From contig NC_047065.1 of NCBI RefSeq assembly GCF_902459465.1, positions 11,394,170 to 11,458,169 on the forward strand: a stretch of 64,000 bases of DNA, read 5' to 3'. The translations under genes were made by a program, and so were the position numbers. The DNA is from Asterias rubens (Eukaryota > Echinodermata > Asteroidea > Forcipulatida > Asteriidae). Positions 1 to 11,300 of this stretch are shown one piece after another (positions within the stretch are counted from its first letter, which is position 1; the number at the start of each line of letters is the position of its first letter). The notes beneath the pieces are model-generated. The model was not told where the DNA came from, did not search any database, and saw nothing but the letters and a program-made list of their open reading frames with translations.

Positions 1-275
1 TAATAAACTTGATACAGTACAAATGCAGGTTGGTTTTGTGCTGGGAGGTTCTCAGTGTTATCCCATGACACACGTACATAAACAAACTTTCCCCCTTCCA
101 TCACAAAGACAAACAGAACAAAACTGCTCATATACAGAACCCACTGGGTCCAATTTCATTGAGCTGCTTCAGCACAAAAAGGAGCACAAAAAGGAGCTAA
201 CATGTAGCACAATAAAATGATGCTTACAAGAAAAGAGTTACCTGCTAAACTACTACATGTACATGTATGTTACAT

Positions 276-795
276 ATCGTCACCAATTTCACGAAGGGCC
301 AAAAACCTTAAAATTTGATAAAAAACTGATTTTGATTTTTTTTGGTGGATTTGACTATTGTGATCGGGATCTAACTATTTACAAAGTTATAGGTCTCAAA
401 ATTGTGTAGTTTCCTAATTACGCTAATTTGATGAATGACAAAAACCTCAAGAACCTGGAATTATGTTTTCACGAAGAGCCAAAAACCTTTTTGGAATTTT
501 TTGTTATACCTTACCACGTTGATTGTAAAGCTGGCACAGTGCCAATCATGAGCGCGCCGGCTTTTGCGTTTTCACGACGAGCCAAAAACTTAAAAGGACA
601 AAAAATAAGCACCACCCGGAATTGCGTTTTCACGAAGTGCAGAAAAGTGTATTGCTCTACCACGTGTAGTTATCCCTTGACAAGGTGCCAAAAGTGGGTG
701 CTCCGGCTTTTGCGTTTTCACGAACAGCCAAAAAGTTTATACACGACGTGCTGCACGCAGACCATGTTTTGTAACGTTTTCACGAAAAGAACATT
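276..795 (+). repeat. Degenerate repeats of TTTTCACGAAGAGCCAAAAA
   Basis: At least six same-strand variants occur near 284, 468, 571, 629, 714 and 776, spaced irregularly by about 60-180 bp and mostly preceded by TTTTGCG. They look like a decayed satellite or a higher-order repeat. Confidence 0.7.
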
Positions 796-1344
796 TTGTT
801 AATTAAATAATTACTCATTATTTAAACATGTTAGGGACAAAATTGAAACAGATTTGTATGATTTAGGATCTCTTCTTCCCTGACATGTAAAAAATTCCAA
901 GATTAAATTTCGAATAGTCTACCAACTTGTAGTTTCAAAATTAGCTAAACTTAAAACGCGGTTTTCTCGAAACAGACATTTTTGGCAGCAGGGGACTTTT
1001 TAGCCCTTCGTGAAATTGCTGACGATATGTACAATTTGTGACCTGTATCCCATTCATTTTTGCTAAAGCAGAAATTTGTAAAAGCAATCCAGTCTGCTTT
1101 AAAAGCCAAGCGGCTCCTACATGTATGACATGAGCCCTGGGCAAGCTTTGTAATTATTTGCACTCTGGAATGAAAATGGGGGTACACAGCATGATGGAGG
1201 GGAGCTTGACCCACTGGGGGTGATGTGCATTGTGTTCGTAGACAGCCTGTCAGGCAGTAAACCCATCAGCTCTGATGAGGTGTGTTAATTAAAGCACACC
1301 CGATACAATACAAGGTAAAGAGGGCATCCCTGGGGCTCATCTGG

Positions 1345-1662
1345 GCCCAATTTCTCAGAGCTGCTTAGCGGCCGATTTTGTGCTCACTGTACTATTTCCA
1401 TTTTATAGCGCTGCTTACCCTAAGCACACAAAAAGGCGAGCTAACCTTCCGGTGCTTACTGCACGAAAAAGGAATGACTTCAAAATGCAGTTCACCATGG
1501 TGAACGCGCAATTTTTACCTCCATGGTACGTATGATGTATGGCAGTTTTTTCCGCTTATGTGTGAAAGACGCTTGCACCTTAGCAAACTTTTCTGCTACA
1601 GTAAATGTAAGCCCGTTAATCTGCTTACCGTTAGACAGCGCTATGAAATTGGGCCATGGTGA
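1345..1662. mobile_element. Inverted-repeat element with GGGCCCAATTTC...GCTG ends
   Basis: The ends are GGGCCCAATTTCTCAGAGCTGC and its diverged reverse complement near 1640-1656. Inner CTGCTTA/TAAGCA motifs match the family at 31150, 34947 and 41893. Confidence 0.6.
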
Positions 1663-2041
1663 AACTCAGACACCTAAATGTATTACACAAACAGGGCCAT
1701 CCTTAGGGTTCGAGTAATTGTTGTACACGTACATTGTAGCATAAGGTTTATCGCGATGGGTTATGGGTATGCAGAGGGGGCATTCGACGACTGCGGTGTA
1801 TGTTGTCATGCGCGACGTGCGCACACACAGCCTATATCTTTAAGTGGGTTCAACAGCGCCTTCTCTTGATATTTTGCTATTCGCGATAAACCTGATGAAG
1901 GAAGCTCCTTTCTTCACGATTGTGGGCCGTTGGTCCAGTGTTACGGTGTTACTTTGAGCCCCAAACCTTTCAGGTGATGAAACAAAGCTTTACCTGGATA
2001 GGCTTGGTAAACATGGTGTACAAGTTTAATTGTGTATAATT

Positions 2042-2445
2042 TGGTTTGCGGTAACACCATGTGTGTGTCTACTTGCCAGGTAGAGCTGTTCTTAGAGAAC
2101 TGTCTTGCTTTATTCTTCTGCCGCGGAGTGGGCGTAGAGTGGGCTTACCTCTTCAGTCTCCTGACGATGACTAGAGCAAGCTAGTCGAAATGTTGAGACC
2201 AATTCAGAACTTACTCCGCGGCAGTACAGTTAATTACAATCCTATAAGCTAAAGTAGTAGTCCAGTCTATTTTCTATACCATCCGCCTTGGTAATAGTTA
2301 AAAAGCAGGACAGTTCTTTTCAGAACTGAGAAGTCTCCCGAACCTCCGATTATCTACTCCGCGGCAGTAGAATAAAGCAAGACAGTTCTCTAAGAACAAC
2401 TCTACCCGGCAAGTAGACACACACATGGTGTTACCGCAAACCAAA
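2042..2445. mobile_element. Foldback element with TTTGCGGTAACACCATGTGT ends
   Basis: Long inverted arms: 2042-2135 (GTAACACCATG...CTTGCCAGGTAGAG...CTGCCGCGGAGT) and their reverse complement at 2350-2445. A spacer contains a second imperfect inverted repeat. Related copies lie at 13978 and 14528. Confidence 0.8.
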
Positions 2446-3107
2446 CATACATTGATACCTCACCATGCCTCAAATCCTATATAAGTTTACAACGTAATTG
2501 TGTCCTGCCACACTCAAGTTGCTAATTCATATATCTTGGCTAAACTACCCTTGCCTCTATACATGTAGCATTACTGATTGCATGTGGGTGGAATACACTG
2601 TACAAAATTCTTAAAAGGACTTCATGGAGTTCCCGAGTTCAATAAAAATTGTAATTGTACACTCGGCGGTTTGTATCACTTTCACAAATAACGCTCAGAA
2701 CACAAACACTCAGTGAGATGGGTTTGTGTGTTCGGCTTTAAAGAGATTTTTCAAACAAATCGCGGGAGGACCGCACAGGAATTCATAAGATCTGTTCATT
2801 CAATTGCAAAATTGCCTGGGGTTCAATATGGCAGGACCCCACCTGATCAATGAATGCATTACTGGGGATCAACTTACAAATTGGGAGTCAGTGACTTTCA
2901 GGGCAATCTGTTCATATCGATAGGGTCACCCTTATCGACTTGGTTTGAAAAAAAGATGGTGAAAACATATACGTACATTGAACGTGTAGGGCCAGTTTCT
3001 AAATTAAGGATGGGCTTGGGGTCTAACTTGGGCACTGCCCACCTGTTTAAAGCCCCATACAGTAGGCACACCATATTATGTTTTCTTATAACTGACAGAG
3101 CCCAAGT

Positions 3108-3457
3108 TTAAAAGCAGTGGACACTATTGGTATTTACTCAGAATATTAATTATTAGCATAAAAACTTACTTGGTAACAAGTAATGGGGAGAGGTTGATAG
3201 CATCAATACATTGTGAGAAACGGCTCATTCTGAAGTGAAGTAGTTTTCGAGAAAGAAGTAATTTTCCATGGATTGGATTTCGAGACCTCAAATTTAGATA
3301 TTGAGAATTGATAATTGTTTTAATGTTTTCTCAAAAAGTATTATAAGCATTTCATGGAATAATGTTTCAAGGGAAGTGTTACACCATTACTTTCTGTATT
3401 TGTAAATCTGTGAACTTTTATTTTTTGCCCTGTTAAGCAAGTGTCCAATGGCTTTAA
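3108..3457 (+). mobile_element. TTAA MITE family A, diverged subfamily
   Basis: It starts TTAAAAGCAGTGGACACTAT and ends GTGTCCAATGGCTTTAA. Its interior differs from the main family in the second half and matches the copy at 57568. Confidence 0.75.
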
Positions 3458-3509
3458 CCAAAATATTGTTAAATTGTTACTATTTTTGGTGTATACATGG
3501 GCAATTCCA

Positions 3510-4820
3510 CGGTAACTCGTGCTACAGTTTATGGTGTCCTTTTTCATAATCCAGGCTCCAGTTATTAAACAATATTTGATTTGAATCATAATGTTTTGCC
3601 AACATCCAAGGCTAGATCCTCATAGTAATTTGACTAGACAAAAATTAATTGTTGTATGCATGGGACAGCTCTGAATATCGGTAACTCGTGCTACGAGCAG
3701 AGGACATACTAAAAAAATTACCCATTTTTATTTTGATCGTGTCCTAAAACAAAAACCAATCAAGTCTAATTGATTATATGATGAGTAACTACTATGCCAA
3801 AGTTTATTATGGTATACCTTAGAAAGATGTGCTCTTCTTAATTTCACATTGACATGCAAAAAACATGGTAACTCGTGCTACGGTTACTCGTGCTACAGTT
3901 TGTCCGGCCATTAACGAAGTACTATTATTTCACAAAATGTAAAAGTTTCTTAAATAGAATTCCTCGGCAACTTGTAAAATGATCAAATCAATCTTTTTTA
4001 AGTACAAATAAACAATTTATAGCACAAAAACAGTGTATTTGTGAATATCGGTAACTCGTGCTACGAGCAGAGGACATGCTAAAAAAATTACCCATTTTTA
4101 TTTTGATCGTGTCCTAAAACAAAAACCAATCAAGTCTAATTGATTATGCCTAAGTTTATTATGGTATACCTTAGAAAGATGTGCTCTTCTTAATTTTACA
4201 TTGACATGCAAAAAACATGGTAACTCGTGCTACGGTAACTCGTGCTGCAGTTTGTCCGGCCATTAAGAACTTACTATTATTTCACAAAATGTCAAAGTTT
4301 CTTAAATAGCATTCCTCAGCAACTTGTAAAATAATTTTGCCCAATTTGCACAACTTCACCGGGAAAGTGGTCTCCTTCATAAGCCTTCATATTCAACCAC
4401 AATATTTACAAACCATCGACCATCACAATTTATCTCAGTGTTTAGGTCTTTAGTAGTTTGCCTGCGACTGCCTACCATAGACCCCAGGCTTTAATATTTC
4501 ATTTATGCATATCATTATATGCAGAAGAGAGCTCTCGGTTGTTGCCAAGTAATACTTTGTAAAACTAACTGAATCCTCTTGCTGGTTTAGGGGAGAGTGA
4601 ATTGCGGTAACTCATGCTACATCGGTAACGTGTGCTACCGGTAACTCGTGCTACAGTTTTTAACGGATCATTAAAATGTAGTAGATACTGCTTGACAGTT
4701 CAATTTCTTACAAATACTTGAGGCACCAAGGGTAGAAGATAGATATTAATTGGCATCAATTAAAGTGTCACCATTTTGTAGTAAAATTAAAAAATGTATG
4801 TTTCGGTAACTCGTGCTACA
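3510..4820 (+). repeat. Cluster of eleven GGTAACTCGTGCTAC motifs, including a 370-bp tandem duplication
   Basis: The 15-mer or a one- to two-base variant occurs, all on the plus strand, near 3511, 3680, 3867, 3883, 4050, 4219, 4234, 4605, 4624, 4641 and 4804. Two blocks (3666-4025 and 4036-4340) are near-identical duplicates with a period of 352-370 bp, differing by an 18-bp deletion. Outside the duplicate, the motifs sit in otherwise dissimilar sequence, often followed by CAGTTT. Confidence 0.9.
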
Positions 4821-5780
4821 CTATATCTAAAGTCTCTGAAGGTAAGCGATGAAAGGAAAAGTGGAGGGTGATGGTTAAAATTGGATGAATATTTCTTGTA
4901 CACCATATTTCATGGATATAAAATGTAATAACTTTTATTGAAAACTGCTTATTGCTGAAAACATTGGACCCATTTGAAAAAAGTCAAAGTTTTTTAAGTT
5001 TCCCACTGAAAAATACACTTTCCGAACAAATGCTTTTTTTTATAATCAAACTGTGAAGCAAATCCTAAAAAAAGGTTTGAAGTTGATCCTGGCATGTGTT
5101 TCGAATAACATGAATAATAAGAAAGTGTAAAGAAACATGTAGGCACAATTTGATTTTTTTGAGTCATGTCCACTTTGGCTTGGAAATGCCCACATGTATG
5201 CCTGCTACACAAACTGGACCATGGCGAGAACCCTGGCAATTGAGTTAGTGTGGGTGGATAATGAGGGATTAACTGCTAAACTAGATGAAATTAGGTGAGT
5301 TGAAAACCTTAAATCCTAAGCCTTCGTCCTCCTACACGTTTGACGTCAAACTGTTTCTATCTTTACAATTGTTACGATGGTAAATACAAATAACAAGTGA
5401 TAATACATTTCTAAATATTTAGCTACCCAACAATTCAACACAACTCTTACTGAAATAGGGTGTATTATATGTGGCGGACTATTTATTCATTAAAACTTAT
5501 TTAAAAACCCCTACTAGTGAGTGGACCAACCCAGTTGGAACATTTACTTACAACAATTTTCTGTGTGAGCCTGATACTTTTTTCTTGTACTGTGTGTGTG
5601 TTGATCACACCACGCACAACCTCGATTAAACAGTGTTTTGAAGTTATGTTGATAACGGATTGCTCACGAAAACGTATATTAAATACACATAATGTTTTAC
5701 TGATCTGAATTGCATCGGCTTGACACCTTGTTCTTGAACATTAAAGGGCAAGGTATTTTTTTCCTTGGTAAAATATATGG

Positions 5781-6179
5781 TTAAAGACACTGGACACTAA
5801 TTGGTAATTGTCAAAGACTAGTCTTCACAGTTGGTGTATCTCAACATATGCATAAGATAACAAACCTGCGTAAATTTGAGCTCAATCGGTCGTCAAGTTG
5901 CGAGATATTAATGAAAGAAAAAACACCCTCGTGTCGCACCATGGTCACACAAATTTTTGTGTTTTCAGATGCTTGATTTAGAGACCTCAAATTCTAAATC
6001 TGAGGACTCAAAATCAAATTAGCAGAAAATTGTTTCTTTCTCGTTAACAATGTCACTTCAGAGGGAGCCGTTTCTCACAATGTTTTATACCATCAACCTC
6101 TCCCCATTACTCATCACCAAGTGAGGTTTTATGCTAATAATTGTTTTGAGTAATAACCAATAGTGTCCACTGCCTTTAA
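5781..6179 (-). mobile_element. TTAA MITE family A, full length
   Basis: Complete copy with both termini. It shares its terminal TTAA (6176-6179) with the next copy in the same orientation. Confidence 0.9.
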
Positions 6180-6542
6180 AGACACTCGGGGACACTATTG
6201 GTAATTGTCAAAGACTAGTCTTCACAGTTGGTGTATCTCAACATGCATAAAATAACAAACCTGCGAAAATTTTGCGAGATATTATGAAAGAAAAAAACAC
6301 CCTTATCGCACCATGGTCACACAAAGTTTTGTGCTTTCAGATGCTCTACATATCCGAGGTCTCAAAATCAAATTCATGGAAAATTACTTCTTTCTCGAAA
6401 ACTACGTCACTTCAGATGGAGCCGTTTCCCACAATGTTTTATACCAATGTATAATATCAACCTCTCCCCATTACTTCTTACCAAGTGAGGTTTTATGCTA
6501 ATAATTATTTTGAGTAATTACCAGTAGGTCCACTGCATTTAA
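6176..6542 (-). mobile_element. TTAA MITE family A, second back-to-back copy
   Basis: It abuts the previous copy through one shared TTAA. The central hairpin is largely deleted here. Confidence 0.88.
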
Positions 6543-6734
6543 GGGCAAGGTATTTTTTCCTTGGTAAACATGATAAAGGGCACCTTGCTATGGAGGAAAT
6601 TCGAACTAGTACTTGAAATTTTCAAATAAAGGGGCACCAAGGCAATGCACAGGGGCAGGAGACAACCACAAATTGCAATTTTTTTTATTTTTTTTATGCA
6701 AGTCGCCTGACACCTTGAAGGCCACTTCATGGGC

Positions 6735-6985
6735 TACATCTATTTTTTCCAGAGGCAATTGCCACCTACTCCTAGGGCTGAAACAGGGTTACCCCTTTTA
6801 CAGTCCATACGAATGTAGGCTTGGGTATCGTCAATTCGAAGCCTGGCCGGTAGAGCAGAAAGCACTACCTCCCCAATTTTATGTAGCAAGTGTCACGACC
6901 GGGATTCGAACCTACACCCTGTTGATCAAACACCAGTGCTTGAATCCAGTGCTCTTAACCCCTAGGCCATGCCACTGCCATATCA
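6735..6985 (-). mobile_element. tRNA-like SINE
   Basis: An inverted B-box GGGATTCGAACC and GGCCATGCCAC end, with a body CTGAAACAGGGTTACCCC shared with 55190-55335. Confidence 0.68.
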
Positions 6986-7155
6986 AGCATCAGGCCTGTG
7001 GCTGTGTACAATTACTGTTTGTACATTCATCACATTATATCATTGCAGGCTGCGTTGTTTTACATTTCATTCAAAAGTATCAACCAACAAGTTGTTCTTA
7101 AAATGGAATTTATCGCCTTTGAAGAGGTGGTGAATTTGGAAAAAAGGAGTCAGGG

Positions 7156-7564
7156 TTACAGGCAGTGGACACTATTGGTAATTACTCAAAATAATTAGCA
7201 GCATAAAACCTTTCTTGGTGACAAATAATGGGGTTGAGAGTATACAAATATTGACTGCTTCGAGTGCTATGGTACAAACTATGACTCCCGAGGTGATCCC
7301 TGGGGCGTTCTATTTTAAGAAAGAAGTAATTTTCCACGAAGATGATTTCAAGACCTCAAGTTAAGAATTTGAGGTTTCGAAATCAAGCATCTGAAAGCAC
7401 ACAACTTCATGAGGCAATTTTAAATTTTTTTTCATAGTTGTCTTGCAACTCCGACGACCATCGAGATCAAATTTTCACAGGTTTGTTATTTGATGCATAT
7501 GTTGAGATACACCAAGTGAGAAGACTGGTCTTAGACAATTACCAATAGTGTCCAATGTCTTTAA
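7156..7564 (+). mobile_element. TTAA MITE family A
   Basis: Both termini are present, but the left TTAA is mutated to TTACA and the middle is partly replaced. Confidence 0.82.
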
Positions 7565-7783
7565 ATCCAATAAAAAAGAGCATTACAAATGCAAGGCTCT
7601 TGTTGCGAACACCAAGCAATCCAGGCCTGGAATAACAAGCAGGCCATGGACCACATGGCCTCCGTTGCCCCTAGTCTTGGCCTTGGTGCCCCTTCAAAAG
7701 TTTCTCAATGACTGTAAGATTTTTTAATGGAAGTGCCCTTTAATAATAATAATAATAATAATTTGGGGGGCTAATCGTCCTTC

Positions 7784-7958
7784 AGGGCTGTATGCTTCGT
7801 TTTTGAAAGGGCAAGGGCACCAAGGCATTTTCTTCTTGGTAAAGGACACCCTATGATGAAATTGCAAATTTGTACTGGAGCATGTCAAGGGTACCAAGGC
7901 AATGACCAGGGGACACGGAGGCAATCGCCTTCGTTGCCTCCGTGAAGTATCAGGCCTG
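7784..7958 (-). mobile_element. Short AGGCCTG-ended repeat
   Basis: Reverse-oriented copy: GGGCAAGGGCACCAAGGCA ... CCGTGAAGTATCAGGCCTG. Its left side is next to an AAT microsatellite (7742-7761). Confidence 0.78.
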
Positions 7959-8149
7959 GTCCTTACTCGCAGCTAGAGCTGAATTGCGAAGGACGCGGCT
8001 ACAACGTGTTCGGGAAGCAGGCATGCAAGGGCGCATTCAGCTGCCAGCCACATCAACCCATTATGACCACGGAGCACAGCCAAGATCGAAAGTGTTTGAT
8101 TTTTTCCTGAGGGAGGAAAACCAGATAGTCTGGAAAACCCTCGTGGCAC

Positions 8150-8268
8150 AGCAGAGAACCAATGCACAACTCAACTCACAAATGGCCCCGACCGGGAGTC
8201 GAACCGGGGTCACCTTGGTGAGAGGCGAGCGCTTTACGCACAAGCCAACCGTGCCAACCCTTATATGA
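8150..8268 (-). mobile_element. tRNA-like SINE head
   Basis: On minus, GGCACGGTTGGCTTGTGCGT then GGTTCGACTCCCGGTCGGGG, with good A- and B-box spacing. It lies 76 bp downstream of the KATNB1 exon 9 donor. Confidence 0.6.
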
Positions 8269-8343
8269 AAATGGCCTTGCCCTTCTAAAGATGAAATTCC
8301 TAGCCTAGCTATCCAGATATTTACAGTTTTGTTTTGTACTGAC

Positions 8344-11300
8344 CTCTGTTTTGTTGATGTAGTGGCTGGTCTCTCAGTAACAAAGCTTCTCCTTCCACTC
8401 GCTGATAATGGTGTGGTTGGTACGGGTTGACCTGCATTGGTCGTCGGCCCTGTGGGTTGTAACTGCTCCACAGGGACTCCCCTTGCTCGATTAACTTTCT
8501 GTTGAAAATTTAAAGGGAACACACACCGTTGGTTTTTGCACAGATCGATTGTTTTAATCCTATATTCATAAATACCCCCGTCATTTTCTCTACTCCTATT
8601 GGTACTGGTGGAGAGCACGTCACGTGGGGGTGTTTAAACAGTTGATAATGACTAGCTGGAGCTGTTAATAACCGGCTGGCTTCTGCGTGTCGGGCGCGCG
8701 CCAGATTATCCCGCGCAACGCTATATTAATAGCTATTAGTAAGAGCGCGTAATATATTTTTAAGCGCGCGCGCGTACACACAACCCACGCGCATTAAACA
8801 GATTCTTCACAAAGTTTTGGAAAAGAATATTTCAAACTCGAGTTTACAATTGTCAAAGTGTCTACAATTGTATTTTGTTAAAGACACTGGACACTATTGG
8901 TAATTGTCAAAGACCAGTCTTCTCTTTTGGTGTATCTCAACATATGCATAAAATAAACAAACCTGGGAAAATTTTAGCTCAATTGGTCGTCGAAGTTGCG
9001 AGATAATAAAGAAAGAAAAACACCCTTGTCCCACAAAGTTGTGTGTGTTTAGATGGTTGATTTCAATACCTCAAATTCTAAAACTGAGGTCTCAAAATCA
9101 AATTCGTGGAAAATTACTTCTTTCTCGAAAACTATGTCACTTCAGAGGGAGCTGTTTCTCCGATGTTTTATACCACCAACCTCTCCCCATTACTCGTCAC
9201 CAAATAAGGTTTTATGCTAATAATTATTTTAAGTAATTACCAATAGTGTCCACTGCCTTTATCGTTTTTAACAAAAGGGCATTAATGAATGGGAATAAAA
9301 GAGCAGTGACTCGTTATTAAACGTCCGCTAAAAACTTTGGGGGGATCATGCCGTGTGATATGAGCCCTCGCCTTAGGCTCGGGCCTTTATCACCCGGCAA
9401 CGACCCTGACAGTTTTAATTGGCTGCTTATTAATAAGAACTCAGCGCTACCTTATTATTCCCTTATTTATAATTAACAACTTACAGTAAGATTAACGACG
9501 TGAATAGAGACGTTGGTTTGGTTGAATGAAGCGCCAATAAGCTGTGAGGAAGCCACTGCCATGTCAGCGACCCTCCCCCAACCCATAGAGAATGTATCAT
9601 ATAGGCAGACCGGTTCCCAGCCGTATGCGTGCAGCATGTCCTGACTGCCACTGTAGAGATACGAACCCTCTGAATGAAAGACAATGTTCCTGGTGGGAAA
9701 TAAAAATGCAGCTGTTAAAGGTACCAGACACCATCAGTTATTACTCAGAATAATTGTAAGAATAACAACTTATTTGGTAAATAGCAATTATAGTAGTAAT
9801 TATATTTAGTAACGAAAATAATTTTTGTGACATTGTTTTACTAATATCTCAAAAACTACAGCACCTCAGCAAGTAAAATTATAAGCTTTCTACTATCATT
9901 ATCTTCACACAGTTAAAGTTTATTGTTAACCTGTGAATTTTTTTTTTGGGTGTTACAAAAAGTACCCAAATCCTTTAAACCATGTTATACTTGATTGTAC
10001 TGTATTGATGTCCACATACATGTAGGTGACTTTTGTGACAACAGAACATAATTTACAGGCATAATTTACAGGCGAGTCTGTTGTTCACAAACAATGTTTA
10101 CAGCTTACCTCACATCGGATGCACCGGGTTGTGTGGAGGAAACCAGGCCAAACGTCTCTAAATCCCAGAATTTAACCGTCCTAAAAACAGCAGGAAATGA
10201 CAAAAGGACATGTAGCTAAGTATTATTTTGAGAAAGTAGAATTAGCTGTTGCAAACAAGTTACCAACCAAAAGAACCAATGCAATAAAAGGAAAGTACAG
10301 ATTTGGCCAGTAATTGTTAGTTTTTCCGTTGCAACATTGGTTATTTCTCACCCTTATCAAAATAATTTTGTTTCAAATGGCTGGCTTTCTTGTTTCTCTT
10401 CCAAAGGATTTTTTCCAAACCCCAAAGTTTAACTGCACACTAGCCTAAGCTAACCAGCCAAACGAAACCTTATCCCCCAGGCCCGCTTGCCCACAGCAAC
10501 CTCAATTCTCCACTCTCCAGACTGAGCAAGTCTCCCCAAACTCTAACTTCAAGGGCCGACTTGATCTTGTTCCGATTGAATTTAAAGGAACACGTTGCAT
10601 TGGATCCATCGAGTTGGTCTTTGAAAAGCGTTTGTAACCATTTTTATAAAATGCATGGTTAGAAAAATGATTTAAAAGTAGAATACTATGACCCACACGA
10701 ATTTGCCTCAAAAATGCGTGGCTTTCCTTTTACTTTGCGAACTAACATGGTCGGACATTTAATGGCCGACCGTGTTAGTCGAAGAGGTAAAAGGAAACCC
10801 ATGCAATTTCAACTGATACTTGTGTGTATCATTATATTCTACTTTTAAAATATCTTTCTAATTATGCATTTTATAACAAACTGTTACAAATGCTTTTCAA
10901 AGACCAACTCGACCGATCCAATCTAAGGCAACGTGTTCCTGTAACGTGTGTGCAATTCTGTTTTCTCGTTTTCTATACTTGCGAGACTTGCAGTCTATGG
11001 TCACTGAAGATGACAATGTATGGACTTGGATAAGATTGTTATGCCTGACCCAGTAATAAGCAATTGTTATTTGGGCCAAACATCCGCGAGAAGACACTTT
11101 CCTGAACAGAATTTTGGAGAATGAGGGTTGATTATCTTAATAGCTATCTCATACTTGCCAAAAAATAGTTAATGGCGACGTTTCGACCCTAGTAGAGTCT
11201 TTCTCGAAGGCTTAAATAACAACAAAACCAACATGAACAGGTAACTCAGTGAAAACATATATCCCATATCTCATACTTGTCTGAGCTTGCTGTTGCCAGG

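Larger units (their letters stand above)
1..8343. other. Gene-poor repeat-rich stretch left of KATNB1 exon 9 (probable large intron)
   Basis: No con80 exon or any other conserved protein was recognised in this 8.3 kb on either strand. Open frames here are short and fall in repeats. KATNB1 exon 9 ends with a GT donor in phase 2 at 8344, so the gene must continue to the left. This stretch is therefore most likely intron, although small weakly conserved linker exons could have been missed. It holds degenerate CACGAA/GCCAAAAA repeats (276-795), a foldback element (2042-2445), the GGTAACTCGTGCTAC cluster (3510-4820), several TTAA MITEs and tRNA-like SINE remnants. Confidence 0.6.

Noticed and set aside
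3666..4340. CRISPR-like array from the regular 15-mer
   Set aside because: Spacing is irregular, spacers are themselves duplicated, and the genome is eukaryotic with introns.
4994..5239. 81-codon minus-strand frame in the KATNB1 3' direction
   Set aside because: No similarity to the con80 domain and no matching splice sites in phase 2.
8061..8618. 185-codon minus-strand frame as a single gene
   Set aside because: Only 8344-8498 is real (KATNB1 exon 9), bounded by an acceptor and a donor. The rest reads through intron and a SINE.
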